Assembly (NCBI GenBank): GCA_029641185.1
Contig: JAPWGK010000001.1
Location: 2,120,501 to 2,184,500, forward strand
DNA length: 64,000 bases
Origin: Pseudofabraea citricarpa
Lineage: Eukaryota; Ascomycota; Leotiomycetes; Helotiales; Dermateaceae
Direction of reading: 5' to 3'
The notes under the pieces are model-generated. The model saw only the letters and a program-made list of their open reading frames with translations, was not told where the DNA came from and did not search any database. Made by a program: the position numbers and the translations under genes. Positions 44,951 through 56,466 of the stretch are shown here, one piece after another (the first letter of the stretch is position 1; each line of letters opens with the position of its first letter).

Positions 44951-47900
44951 TTAATCAATTTCAACGACCTCGCGTACCTGTGCTGGTCTTCGCACTTGAT
45001 TCTGATTTGGCATGGGCCGCCCTTGAGACTGGTTCTGGCCTTGGTTTAAGGGGCCACGTCCTTGGTTCTGTGAAGAATTTGGGGTAGCCAACTGTCGCTG
45101 TTGTGGTTTGTGTTGCTGGTTCGAAGATTGTCTCTGCATCTGCGCCTGTGGCATCATCTGTGCTGTCGGTTGCATTTGGGCAACGGGAGCTTTTGGTGCG
45201 GGCACTGCTACGAGCTTTACTTCGGGGACAGGGTCGTTGGCAACTGCTTTCCGAATCACCTCGTCAACTTTTAACAAGCATTCCTCCACGCCGCAAGGTA
45301 ATGCCGCAGCGCTAACCCGCATGCCGTTCCAACCCTTGCCAGAAGCGTCCCAGACACTCTTCAACTGTTGATCGATATCATCCTCATCCTTTTCCCGCGA
45401 GTCGGTACGACGAATCAACCACCAAGATTCACCTCTACGCTCTTTTATCCGGATCTCAAAAGAAAGCTTTCTAGCTTTGGCTGCTGATGCCGCAGTCAGA
45501 CTATAACGTAGGACGAACCATACCGCACTCCTGACAGACACGTGAACCTCGCCCTTTTCGGAAAGTTCCTCCCAGGCAGTCTCTATCTGGTCGAGGCCAG
45601 ACAGAGCAGGAAGTGTTAGGGGGAGAGTACTAGCAACCCCATTAAGCCCGGATGGAGAATTGAGAATTATGGTCAATTGATCCAGAATGCGAATATGAGG
45701 ATTCTTTGGTTCCAAAGCTATTGTCATAGTGTTTTGAGAGGCACTAAAGTCAACCACTGCTCTGTAAGGATTCGCAGGCAAGTCGATATCCATGGAATCA
45801 GCGTTGCCAGCTGCCTGCGTAGCATTACCGTAGGTGAAAATGATTTTCCCAAGGGAAATGCTCTCGCATTGTAGGGTCTTCTCGTGATCTCGAACAACTC
45901 CCACAAAGTCAACAAGGCGTTCCACTTGGGAAAGGCGTTCAACAAGCCCTGAAATAACGGCTTCTCCAATCTTAGAGCGTAAACGGAAGGCAAAGGATCC
46001 TGATTGTGCATGGAAGGCGATGTCGCGATCAACTCTCTCTTTGAGTATAGTAAGACTTCCCGTGTTGAGGATAATCATACGTGCCTCGGTCACCATAATA
46101 GCATTCTCTTCTACTGCAGCTTTGGGTTTCTGGCCTACTTCAACCGCACCCCCGCCATCATTTGGCTGCACTCCCATAAATTCTTTACTCGCATCTTTCC
46201 CTACCCTCTGCACCTCGAGGCCCTGAAATGCAAGTTTGACCGCATTTTTAGCCCATTTGTTGCGTCGCTGTTGGTTCGCTTGAACAGGTATGAGTTCGGA
46301 AAACCGTAAGAGAATAGCTGGAATTCGAGTAGATAAAGCCTTTTTGTTCTCGACGAGTTTGTACGATTTCCGCTGTTCATGCAATGCTTTGAGGTTAGTG
46401 TATTGTGAGATAAGTGCTGCTGCAAAGAGATGAAGTGTTGACAAGAACGAGAATGAGGGTTCGCTCGCCCACGTTCCTTTGATATCTATGTGGCTTGCGT
46501 GAACAACTTTGACGCCCGGGGGAGTGCTGGTACTAGCAATGTTAGCCTTGGCGTCCCGAACATGACATTAATATACATACATTTTCATTAACCACCAGTG
46601 ATCTCCACTGACACCCAAGGTGACAGCCACATACCACTCTACACTCCAGCCGGGTCGCTTAAACCAGCGGGTGTGTCTGATTGCATCGACAGTGTTACGT
46701 GGTATAACCTCCTTCAGACTCTCTTTGTTGAGAGGAGGGGGTGGTAAAAGCAGCCATCCAACGCTTACCGCCCGACTTATGATGTCCTCGGCGACGGTCG
46801 AACATCGGAGATTAGCTATAAATTCTTCGGTGTCTTTTGCTGGATCTCTCGATCTTGTATTCAGAAGTCTCTCAAATTCAAGCGCAAGTCGAGACGCAGG
46901 GCTACAAATGACTCTACCGGTGATCGGCTCGATTGTTAGTGTAGCATGCTCTTTGTGTGTGAGTTGAATTTTGAGCTCTGATTCCATGGGTTCGGTTTCT
47001 GAAGTGCGCAAGGATATCGCTGCTTCGTGGCTTGCAAAGAGCGGCCTTGCTTTGAGCTTGTCATATGTAGAAGTGAGGATATGGTTGATGTGCTTAGCAA
47101 CCACTGACTTGAGGAGCGATTCGACTGTTATGTTGATGTCGTCGAATGTGATTGCGACATCCTTGATTTCTTTCGAATCTCGGAACCACCTGATAAAAAG
47201 CCGGCTCTTTGCTTTTGGGTCCACTGCTTTGTCCTTTCTTTTACCGCTGTGCACACCAAGAATGATCCAGCTCTTGGGGCCATCCCTTCCATATCGATCC
47301 AACCAATACTGAATGCACAGCGCTCGGTCAAGAGGCTCTACCTTGACACCATCAATCCATCTGCCTCTAGCAAGCTCCACCGCTTGTCTTCTAAACTCGC
47401 TGATTTTGTGGGTCAGTACAAGTTCATGCAAATACTTGTAGCAAGCTGGCAGTCCATCCTTAAGCAGAGCAGCATTGACCTTGTTTTCAATATGAAGGCG
47501 CAGGTTCGGTGTTAAATCGGAAAGAGAGGGTGAGAAGAGAAATCGGAAATCAATGAACCAGAATTGAGCGGATGGATCTTCATGTGCGATTGTAAGGTCT
47601 ACCTCAAACTCCCCGGCGACGGTGAAAGTTACACGACCAGATTTAATGGTATAATCATGGAAGGGTAGCGGGATCTTGTCATGCTCATGAAGATTGAGCC
47701 TGATGGACAATAATGTATTAAGGTTCTCGAGGCCTTTCAGCAGTTCCTGTGGTGTAAGCAGCGGCCGTTCAATGTAGCCAAGCTGAAAACATTAGCAAAT
47801 TTTCCATCGTACCTTTAAAGTGGAACTTACTTCTGGCATCCACGGTGCTTTCCCCGTCGACAAAATTTCCAGGGCAGTTTTCAAGTCTGGATTTGGTATC

Positions 47901-48568
47901 CTCGCCTGAGCTAGGTCTCTTTTCAGGTAGCTCATTTCATCTATGGCCATCACATAGGCATAATTCTGCCCTTGTAGAAACAATCTCAGATCTATAATTT
48001 TGCTCACATCTGCAGCCTTTCGACTCCATTCCGTCAAAACCAGAGCCTTCGTCCAATCGGCATGGGCATCTTGAGCAAAGTTTAACAGCCGTAACTTCTT
48101 TTGCACATTTTCTACCGAGTTGCCTTCGGCCGTACTCACGGAAGAGGAGTTGCCATTTACCGCCGGGGTCGGAACCTGCATCTGCGCCAGCTCTAGAATT
48201 TTACTTGTCAAATTGTTATGACTCGTCTGGGCCAGACGAGTGATCAAGCGCGACAATGGGATGTAGCCTTCCGTTAAATGGATAATCTCTGGAGGGAGCT
48301 CATCGGATCGATCTGGCGTCGGAGTTGCTCCATTCGCTCCCCCAGCTTGTTGCCGCGTTGAAGCATCTGCGCCGTGGCTATTGAAGCCATTTGGAATGCC
48401 GGGACTCGTAGGGGTCATGTTCTGGTGAGGTTCTGGTCGGCCTTTGCCCTTTTCCTGTGCTTTCTCCGATGTATGGATGGTGCCATTGATGCCATTCGGT
48501 CGCGAACTTCTATCGTGGTTTGTATGCGATCCATTGCCGCCTCTGTCTTCCATGATGACGCCGGGCAT
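44951..48568 (-). CDS. med14: Mediator complex subunit 14 (Rgr1)
   Basis: Backbone subunit of the Mediator coactivator, joining head, middle and tail modules. Three exons: 48568-47831, 47782-46581 and 46532-44951, 1173 residues. The start MPGVIMEDR is the common fungal one; an in-frame ATG 66 codons upstream is less likely. After a disordered N-terminus the conserved MED14 domain begins at about residue 90 (LPPEIIHLTEGYIPLSRLI). It continues through KKLRLLNFAQDAHADWTKALVL, RIPNPDLKTALEIL and LGYIERPLLTPQELLKGLENLN. The rest is repetitive alpha/beta sequence with Trp-rich patches, and the tail is Gln/Asn/Pro-rich (QQHKPQQRQ). The exon 2/3 intron ends with branch GCTAAC 10 nt from TAG. Confidence 0.92.
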
Positions 48569-49085
48569 ATTCTGCAGGCTCTGCTCTCCGTTCAGCCGTT
48601 CAGCTGCTTCCACACCACCCCCGGCTGCCCCCTCCTCTGCCCTTCTCGGCGCCGTTGACTCTATCTTGGAAATTGGTCGGGAAGGAAGAGGTCGGTGAGT
48701 AGAGATGAGGGCTCTCAGGCCAGAGTCGCATGCGCTACAAGCGATGACCAAGGACCATGGGCGCAAGCTCCAGCAGCAGAAGGGATTCTTTGTTCGAATG
48801 CGGACCTAAGTGCTGGGTGCTGGATGCTGGGTACGCAGAGCGCGACGCCGTATAGAGGGAAGTGCTGGTCCACGACGGTCAATGAGGGTCGCCTGGGCGG
48901 TACTACACAGGTTCGCGAGGACAATGCTGCTGGGTGTGGTGGCAATGGGTGATTGTGCCGTAGCAAGGTGAGTGGGTGTGGGGTGTGGGGTGTAGTTTGT
49001 GGTGTAGTCGCGGCGGTCGGAGGGTTGTGTGTTGCAGTTGTTGTAGTGGTGAAGGTGGTGGAGGTGGAGGTGGAGGTAGAGGAGG

Positions 49086-49140
49086 TTGTGGTGGTGGTGG
49101 TGGTGGTGGTGGTGGTTGTAGTGGTGGTGATGGTGATGGT
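49086..49140. repeat. GTG triplet repeat
   Basis: About ten perfect GTG/TGG triplets in a row plus a degenerate extension with GTA and GAT. Confidence 0.9.
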
Positions 49141-49284
49141 GAGGTATAGATTCACGGGTCGGTGTTGGGGGATCAGAGTCGGGTACGGTAGTCGCCCGTG
49201 TCGCCCTTGCTCGCTTTCTCTCTCTCGCGCGCTCTCTCTCCGTCTCCCGTGTGTGTCTCTCTCTCTCTTCCTCTCTTTGTCTCT

Positions 49285-49310
49285 GGGCTCAGGCTCAGGC
49301 TCAGGCTCAG
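49285..49310. repeat. GGCTCA hexanucleotide repeat
   Basis: Four perfect copies of GGCTCA in tandem, next to a CT-rich tract. Confidence 0.9.
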
Positions 49311-50004
49311 GTTGCATTCCATTCCTTAGCCCGTCGAAGCGAGAGCCGCCCGCGCTACCGCCCAAGTTTCTGGAAGCCGGATGAGGGTCAGGTGACGTAC
49401 ATCAGCTGATCTGTGTTTACAATCTACAGACACGTCACATGATGCATTGTATTGATCAACACCCGCCTCTACCGCTGTTTGGAAGTGTTGTTGCTATCTA
49501 GGTAGCTACTGTATGTACAATGTACAGTACACCATGCAAATGTTTCACCCAAATACCTCCCATTAGGGATGCACAGTACCCTCCTTCCCTCCCTACTGTA
49601 CCATACATACAGTACCGTCGCCGCACTCAACCCCTCTGACTATCGTATCTCTTCTGATCATTTCACTATCTCCTATTACATTACATTACATTACATTAAA
49701 GACCCGTGCCCCCCCTCCCCTCTCTCTCCCTCCCACCCCCTCTTTTATTCACTATCCCTCCTGACGTGCACCATCACGGGCCGTCATGTTGAGTCCGACC
49801 TCGACATCAGCCATGTTTGTATAACCAGAGTTGTCGTGGAGAGCCAGTCGGGTAAGGAACATACATACCACCGTGTGCTGAGCGCTGTGCTGACTGGTGT
49901 GCTGGTCGTGTAGTAGTGAGTGTACCGTAACCGTACCTGGAGCTGGAGCCTATCGACCCTATCGAGCCTATCAGCCGCCTAATCCCCTCCCGAGCCTTGT
50001 CGCT

Positions 50005-52184
50005 ATGGTACCTCGCTCAGAATTCCAACCGCGACGTCCATCGCAACGCGCCCTCTCAAGCAGTACCAAACGCTCATTCCAGTCATATTCCTCTTCTTTT
50101 GAAGCCGATGACGAACGGTCAAGCTCGGCTGACCACGATATAATGGGCCCCGACCTCGACGCGGCTTTCCGCAACGGCCCGTCGCAATATGAGGGTGAAG
50201 ACACCAGGCTGACGAGCAAGAAGGAGCTCTCGGGATGGTATGCCTATGGATTTGCGGCCGAGGTCTTTGTTATATGTGGCATAGGTATGTCGAAGCGCTT
50301 CCGTTAGATGTTACAGCCTGGGGAAAGTTTTATTTTCGACACCGGCGTGGGTTACTTGAGGTGGCATGATTCAACCCTGCCTGTCTATCAGTCGAATGGA
50401 GAAATCCCCATCAAGGCCCTGTGCCTTAAGGTTGTCTTGAAAACTTCTATTGATTACAAACTAACCTATAACTCCCAGGCTCCTTCATTCCCATAACCCT
50501 CGAACAATTGGCACGAGAAAACGGCGTCTTGCTATCCGACAGAACAACGCCATGCGGGTCCAGTTCCAGGCCATCAATCCCTCCCAATGACAACTTTGTA
50601 TCTCCCGACGCTGTAAAGGACTTGGGCCAATGCATTGTGAACGTTCTTGGGCTGGAAATCAATACGGCAAGCTTCGCCATGTATACTTTCTCACTAAGTG
50701 TATTGATCCAGGCGTTGTTGGTCGTATCCATAAGCTGTGCAGCAGACCATGGCAACTATCGCAAGAGATTGTTACTACTCTTTGCTTTTGCTGGCTCTAT
50801 AGCCACCATGCTGTTCTTGCCCGTCATTCCCAAGCTATACCTGGTGGCAGCTCTCCTTGCCATCATCTCGAATACATGTTTTGGTGCAAGTTTTGTTTTG
50901 CTGAACTCATTTCTCCCCTTGCTGGTTCGCCACCACCCTCAAACGCAGTACGGGACTCCAGATAGAACACCTGAACTTTCTTCCACCGTTCTCGGGGAAG
51001 AGCCGCCAGCAGAAGCTTACCTTGATGATCCTGAGCACAGACTGGACGAAACAACCGCTCTGGTCCCAGCGCATCCAGATACGTCAGCGCCACTACCGCC
51101 TGCTCAGAATCTCACTTCCATTGAGCTGCAACTATCCACACACATATCGTCCAAAGGGATTGGTATTGGCTATAGCGCAGGTCTATTTGTCCAGATAGCT
51201 TGTATTGTCATACTTGTTGCTTTGGGAAGTACTACATTTTCTCTTCGGATCGTACTATTTGTGATTGGTGCATGGTGGTTTGCCTTCACAATCCCCGCAG
51301 CCATGTGGTTGAGACCACGACCAGGGCCCCCTCTGCCATCCCAAAACCCGGATGACCCCAAGTCAACCCGAACTTGGTATGCCTATATCATCTATGCGTG
51401 GAAATCATTGTTTCGAACAATCAAATATGCACGGCGATTAAAGGACATTATGTTGTTCTTAGGAGCATGGTTTTTACTTTCCGACGCAATAGCAACAGTT
51501 TCGGGTACAGCTGTACTGTATGCGAAGACGCAATTGCACATGAAGCCTGAAGCTCTAGGCCTCATTAATGTCATTGCCACTACATCAGGTGTACTTGGAG
51601 CTTTCTCGTGGTCGGCTATATCTCGAACTCTTGGCTTAAGACCTCACCAGACGATACTTGCTTGTATCTGTCTTTTCGAGATCATTCCAATCTATGGTCT
51701 TCTTGGGTATCTGCCTTTTGTTAAGCAGTGGGGTGTGATTGGTCTACAGCAACCATGGGAAATGTATCCTCTTGGTTTTGTGTATGGCTTTGTACTTGGT
51801 GGCCTTAGCAGTTACTGTCGCTCTCTCTTTGGTGAACTCATCCCACCAGGATCCGAGGCAGCCTTCTATGCGCTTTACGCAATTACAGACAAGGGGTCCA
51901 GTGTGTTTGGACCAGCTATTGTGGGCGCAATTGTTGATGCTACTGGTGAGATTCGACCAGCATTCTGGTTTCTTGCAGCGTTGGTTGGTCTTCCCGCACC
52001 ACTTATCTACTTTGTTGATGTGGAGAGAGGCAAGAAAGAGGGGGCAAAGCTAGCCGAAATTATCGAAGGATTTAGGAGTAGCGAAGACAGTGCTCATACT
52101 TCCGGATCACAAAGCATTAGGGAACAGGAGGGGCTGTTGAGGAGTGAGGATGAGGTGGAAGAGGAACCAGGACATCGTGTTTGA
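50005..52184 (+). CDS. atg22: autophagy-related protein 22 (vacuolar permease)
   Basis: Vacuolar membrane transporter of the major facilitator superfamily that releases amino acids from autophagic breakdown. Two exons: 50005-50284 and 50479-52184, 661 residues. The cytosolic N-terminus is Ser-rich. The first membrane segment carries the family signature [35 protein letters not shown], built across the 194-nt intron. Further helices include [36 protein letters not shown] and [16 protein letters not shown] long polar loop (about residues 245-305) and paired C-terminal helices ([28 protein letters not shown], split here for brevity) fit the Atg22 family PF11700. About 11-12 membrane segments are visible. 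The C-terminal tail is acidic. Confidence 0.94.
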
Positions 52185-53560
52185 TTTTTGCTGTTTGGTA
52201 CCGCATTCATAATTGTTAGCTTCTGCACAGCGTCGGCGTTGCGCTTGGATTCAAGTCATCTTTGGTATTTCTCTTTGGCACTTTCGTCTATCTTCTAGAA
52301 TACACACTTCAATCCTGTGATTGTCTTACCGACAGAGTATGAAGAGTGTTGAATATAAACATAGAATAAGCGACAAGCGAGCAGACCTGCGTGAACGTAA
52401 AGATACGAGCCACTAGGAAAAGCCATTACCAATAGAATAAGATAAAACTGAATGTTAGCTAGCGTTTCTCTCATTTCCATACATCAATTAATAAATACAT
52501 ATATAGAAAGCATGGTGCAAAGGATCGTTTAAGCACAATATAGCAAGTAACTTTTATCGTTGGTTGACATTTACATGGTGCGTCCAGCTCTCCGCCACGC
52601 CAGGACCTGCAGCCAAAACAAAGGAAGGGAAGGGGAATCTGAGGAGCAAATTCTAGATCTGATATAAGATATAGGAAGAGAGGAAAAGAGAGGAAAAAAG
52701 AAATCTCAACATCTGCTCACCCAACTCGCCGTCTCAAGTAGGGGGTGGTTCTTGGAAGAGGGAGGAGAATACTTACTGGCAGGAAACCATCAGACCCAAT
52801 CTCGTCGAAACCCAAGCAAGGAGCAATTGAAGGTGCGAGCAAAGCGACGGTGAGGGTGGAGGGAGAGTGAAGAGTGGAGATTTTCCGGAGAGAGTGGAGA
52901 TGTTGCGGGTAGGGAGGCGCGAGTTTATCAGAGCGGCGGAGATTTTGCGTTGATGGTTTAGGTGGAGAGTCTGTAAGTGTTAGTATTCTTGTTCTTTTTG
53001 TATAACTGAACAGGAGCGAAGCGTTTCCCACTTGAGACAGCGAGGCGTGGTGCAGTTCTTTGAGAAGTGTTTGTTGGCTGTGATCTTCTTATCTTGCGAT
53101 ATCGCGTTCGCTCGTTGCTGGAGGCGGCGCCATATGAGTTAGTTATTTCATGTGATTTAGTACCGTGTGCTAGCAGTCTGGAAGAGAATTTTTTATCTTG
53201 GCTTGATACTTACAATTAGGGGCACCTAGGTATGGTACGTAGGTTAGAAATACACGTAGTATGACCTTTTGTTAGTCTGCACTATCCTGTCAAGCCTGGT
53301 GGTATATTGACCGACATATTATAATACTTATTCTGGATTTTGTGATATCACGTATATCAAAACCAACAGTTCACCTGTCTAGGAACGATTACATGGAGGT
53401 AGTACACAGCTTTGAATTCTAAATATGGATCTATATGATATAGTGCATTTTCTATGCGGCAGGAAAAAGAACGCAGGCATACGCTCCAGACTATTAACCC
53501 ATAAGTGGTGGTGGATAAAGAACGAAACCATCTAATTGCACAGGTAGTAAATCAAGAACT
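52185..53560. other. convergent intergenic region, atg22 and desaturase
   Basis: 1376 bases. Mostly AT-rich. The middle (52571-52970, minus strand) has splice-like signals and is listed separately as a doubtful transcript. The right part (53200-53500) shows nothing. Confidence 0.5.
52571..52970 (-). other. possible small spliced transcript, coding status unclear
   Basis: On the minus strand, a CTAAC branch site with CTTACAG acceptor ends just before 52970. A strong GTAAGTATT donor follows the exon at 52777. A pyrimidine-rich stretch ending GGCTGCAG precedes 52606, making a 170-nt intron. The joined frame continues to a TAA at 52571 but encodes only a short Ser/Leu/Pro-rich peptide that resembles no family I know. 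The first exon and start codon could not be placed. It may be a non-coding RNA or a small unrecognised gene. Confidence 0.25.
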
Positions 53561-54810
53561 CTATTCATTCTTGGCAAAGAAGAAAATATCACTTCCAACG
53601 TCCTTCTCCTCGACATATCTACATGCTCGGTAATTCTTCCAGAATGCCCACAGGTAAGGTGTTTGAAAATCACTTTGGTAGTGGGTGCCCATGACTGTTC
53701 GCATAGCTCTGCTGGCCTCTGCTGCATGGTAGAAAGGGATGCGAGAGGCGTGGTGATGTAACACGTGCGTCTCGATAGCACCATGGAAAAGAACCCGCCC
53801 GATGAAGCCAAAGTCTCGGTCGACTGTTGATGCAGCTCCACGAAGGAATGTCCATGTCGTAGATGGATAGTATGGGATGGAACCATCGGTATGTTGAAGG
53901 AACGTAATTGTGACTTTTAATTTTGTCAGTAAATGAAAATATCAGGTCAGGAATGGAAGAACTAACGAATCCAGTGGTTTGTCCACATATACGGAAATCC
54001 ATAGAATACCATTACGTTCCAGGCACCGAAGTAATGAGTAGCAACCCAGAGTGCAAAAGCCATAGTTCCAATGCCCAAATCCGAAAGAATGATATCATCT
54101 CTGTTCGTGGATTTGAATAGTGGCCCATCAGCCGAAAAGTAGAAATGGCTGCGTTTATACCATGGAGCCGCACTGATCCATGGCAGGGCGAAATTGTTGA
54201 GCGTGAGATAGATTGGAAAGGCAACAATCTGATGTACACATAGCCAGATCAGTGCCACGATGGGCATATCTTCCACCAGATCTCCCCATTCCAGACTCCC
54301 ACGGCCTTCTCGCTTAGCGAGGTAATTTTCCTTCGAGTCGGGTACGAAAGCGATGTCACGCTCCAAATTATTGGTTGCTTTGTGATGTGACGAGTGTGTG
54401 AAACGCCAACTGTGGTATGGAACCAGTAAAAATGAATGGAAGATCAATCCCACAGTATTATTGAACCACTTCTTTTTGCTCAAGGCCCCGTGACCACACT
54501 CATGGGCTATCTCCCACATTCCAGTGAAAATAAGTCCTTGGCAAAAGGTATATGTTATCCAGGCTAGGGTCCGGACGGTAGAGTTTTCAAGTTTCGGAAT
54601 CTGGGTTGCCGCAATGCAGATTAATGTAACAACGAAAAATACATCGCGCAGGACGTAGAACAGTGAAATTAGAGAGCTTCGTTCGAAGCAATGCGAAGGA
54701 ATGGCGTCGTGAATATCTTTCATGGTATACTCAGGAGGTGTAAATGCAGGCTTTTTGTCCACCATAAGCGGCGGGGCCATTTTGATAGGAGGGGTTACTG
54801 CTCGTAGCAT
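53561..54810 (-). CDS. delta-12 fatty acid desaturase (FAD2-like)
   Basis: ER membrane di-iron enzyme that turns oleate into linoleate. Two exons: 54810-53967 and 53913-53561, 398 residues. All three histidine boxes are present: HECGH at about 101, HSSHH at about 138, and HVLHH at about 331. They come with typical contexts (GMWEIAHECGHGALSKKKW; PYHSWRFTHSSHHKATNN). At least four membrane segments are visible. The intron joins MWTNHWI to the ITFLQHTDGSIPYY segment. Its acceptor is AAAAG, less usual than CAG, with branch TACTGAC; phase and family sequence support it. The start could also be an in-frame ATG four codons upstream or MAPPL ten codons downstream. The C-terminus is a little shorter than in many FAD2 proteins, so this could be a paralogue with shifted specificity. 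Confidence 0.9.
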
Positions 54811-56466
54811 GGTGCAAAACAAAATTAAAAACTTCTTAATGTGAAATTACAAACAAAGAATTGTAGAAAAGAGCGCGATCCAGAGACGAAAACAGAAAGG
54901 GTCAACATACAAAGCTTTATATGTATCTTCAAGGAAGCCGGGGCACGTGACGTGGGTGCAAGTCGGCAGTGCGATATACGGTAATAGAAAGCCCGAAAGA
55001 GCTTCCAGGCCTGGGGACTCTTGTTCGAGAAGGCTGTGCGGGATGGCAGACGAGCCAGTCAACCCAGAAAGGAGCAAGGTTTGTGCAGCAGATCTCTAGG
55101 GTAGACGACGCCAGACGTTTACGGGAAACCGTACGATCATGCCTTGGGAGAGTTCCGATGCTGAAGTTTCACTCGTCTCCATCTGAAGCCTGTGATGACA
55201 CCAACACAAGCCGTGGATTCGTACAGATACTTGGTTAGACGACCTGTGATTGGCATATGGCATGCTGCCAGCTGAATATGCGGTCTTAGGAGGAGCGGTA
55301 CGAACCGTCATCACAGGGGAAGATCTGTTTAATGGCGGACCATGACCCATGGCTGGTACAGAGGTTTGAACTCTGAACTCTCAAGAGGACCGAGGTACGT
55401 GTCGACTTCTGTTGAGCATCTCAAGCTGGACCAGCTATCCACCAGTGCCCACAAGTATTAATATACCAAGACCTTCCGAGTCCCAAGTCGAACAGGACCC
55501 CTAATGAAGACGGGCCAATACTCCACCACTGGACGTGAACGCTGTGAAAATCACCGCTAATTCTTGTCAGATGCCCTGCAAGTGTGGGCGACGATGGGCA
55601 ACCGCATCCAGTCATGTCTCAGAGCAATAAGGTGTGCGGAGATCATAGCAAGCACACTCGGCGAGGGGACCCGAAGAAGTCACAGTGAAGATGTGAGGCT
55701 CATTTCTCATCTCTGGCCAGTGGCCCCCCCCTCGCCAGTCCGGTCTGTTCGATACCTGACTCTTGTTTTGGTGGTAGAGGTGGAGGTGGACGGCGACTTG
55801 TTGACATATATGTACGTGTGTGTGTGTGGTCTTTGATCTCTACTCTCTCTAGTCTCTCCAGAAAAGCCTGAGCGTTGAGCACGTGTAGAGTCCATGCCAG
55901 AGTCAAAAGCCACGTTGTCTGCTGTAGGAGGAAGTGGCCAAGCAATTAAATATAGACTTCGAGAATTGCCATCGGTGTCCAGTTGTCCAGTTGTCCAGTA
56001 AGTAATCCCGCCGCACATGGTGTCCGTCCACCCGCGTGGGACGTCATCGCGAATCGCCCTTCGCTATACACTTTTTTAATAATTCAAGAAGCTTCCTGTG
56101 CAGGACTTGGGCCTTCCGCAGCATCGCGTTCTCGGAATTCCCTGGGGAAATGGCTTGCGGGACTATGGTCGGTTCTGGTTGATGAAGAGACTCATTCATT
56201 CGCCTTTCTTGCGAGCAGATCAATGTGTCAGTTTCGCCCCTAGCGCCATAGACATCTCATTGCTGCCAGCAAGTCCGCCGGCTTGCTTCTTGTTTCTTGC
56301 GAGCAGAGAGCAGGTCGCAACAAGAAAACATCCCCAATCCTGGTTTCTCTGCTGTAGTTGAGCTGGTATAAGATACCGCAGGTCCGCAGCATGGAATCGG
56401 CAAGACAAGTTCGATGACCCAAGTACCATAATCGACGCCAAAGTACAAACAGCTCCCAGACACATC
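54811..56466. promoter_or_regulatory. shared upstream region, desaturase and PXB/DUF3818 gene
   Basis: 1656 bases between divergent genes. A CACGTGACGTG sequence (E-box/CRE-like) lies near 54945-54955 and a GTGTGTGT run near 55817-55826. No open frame resembles a protein family. Confidence 0.5.

Larger units (their letters stand above)
48569..50004. promoter_or_regulatory. shared upstream region, med14 and atg22
   Basis: 1436 bases between divergent genes, full of simple repeats: a GTG run at 49086-49140, a pyrimidine-rich CT tract at about 49215-49284, GGCTCA hexamers at about 49285-49310, and CATTA pentamers at about 49674-49698. Long frames on both strands here are products of the repeats. 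Confidence 0.6.

Noticed and set aside
48569..48766. Longer N-terminus for med14 from the upstream ATG
   Set aside because: The added 66 residues are Arg/Ser/Ala-rich, and the family start is MPGVIMEDR.
48715..49384. Two long frames on opposite strands in the med14/atg22 region
   Set aside because: They are Thr-rich and Val-rich readings of the GTG/CT repeats.
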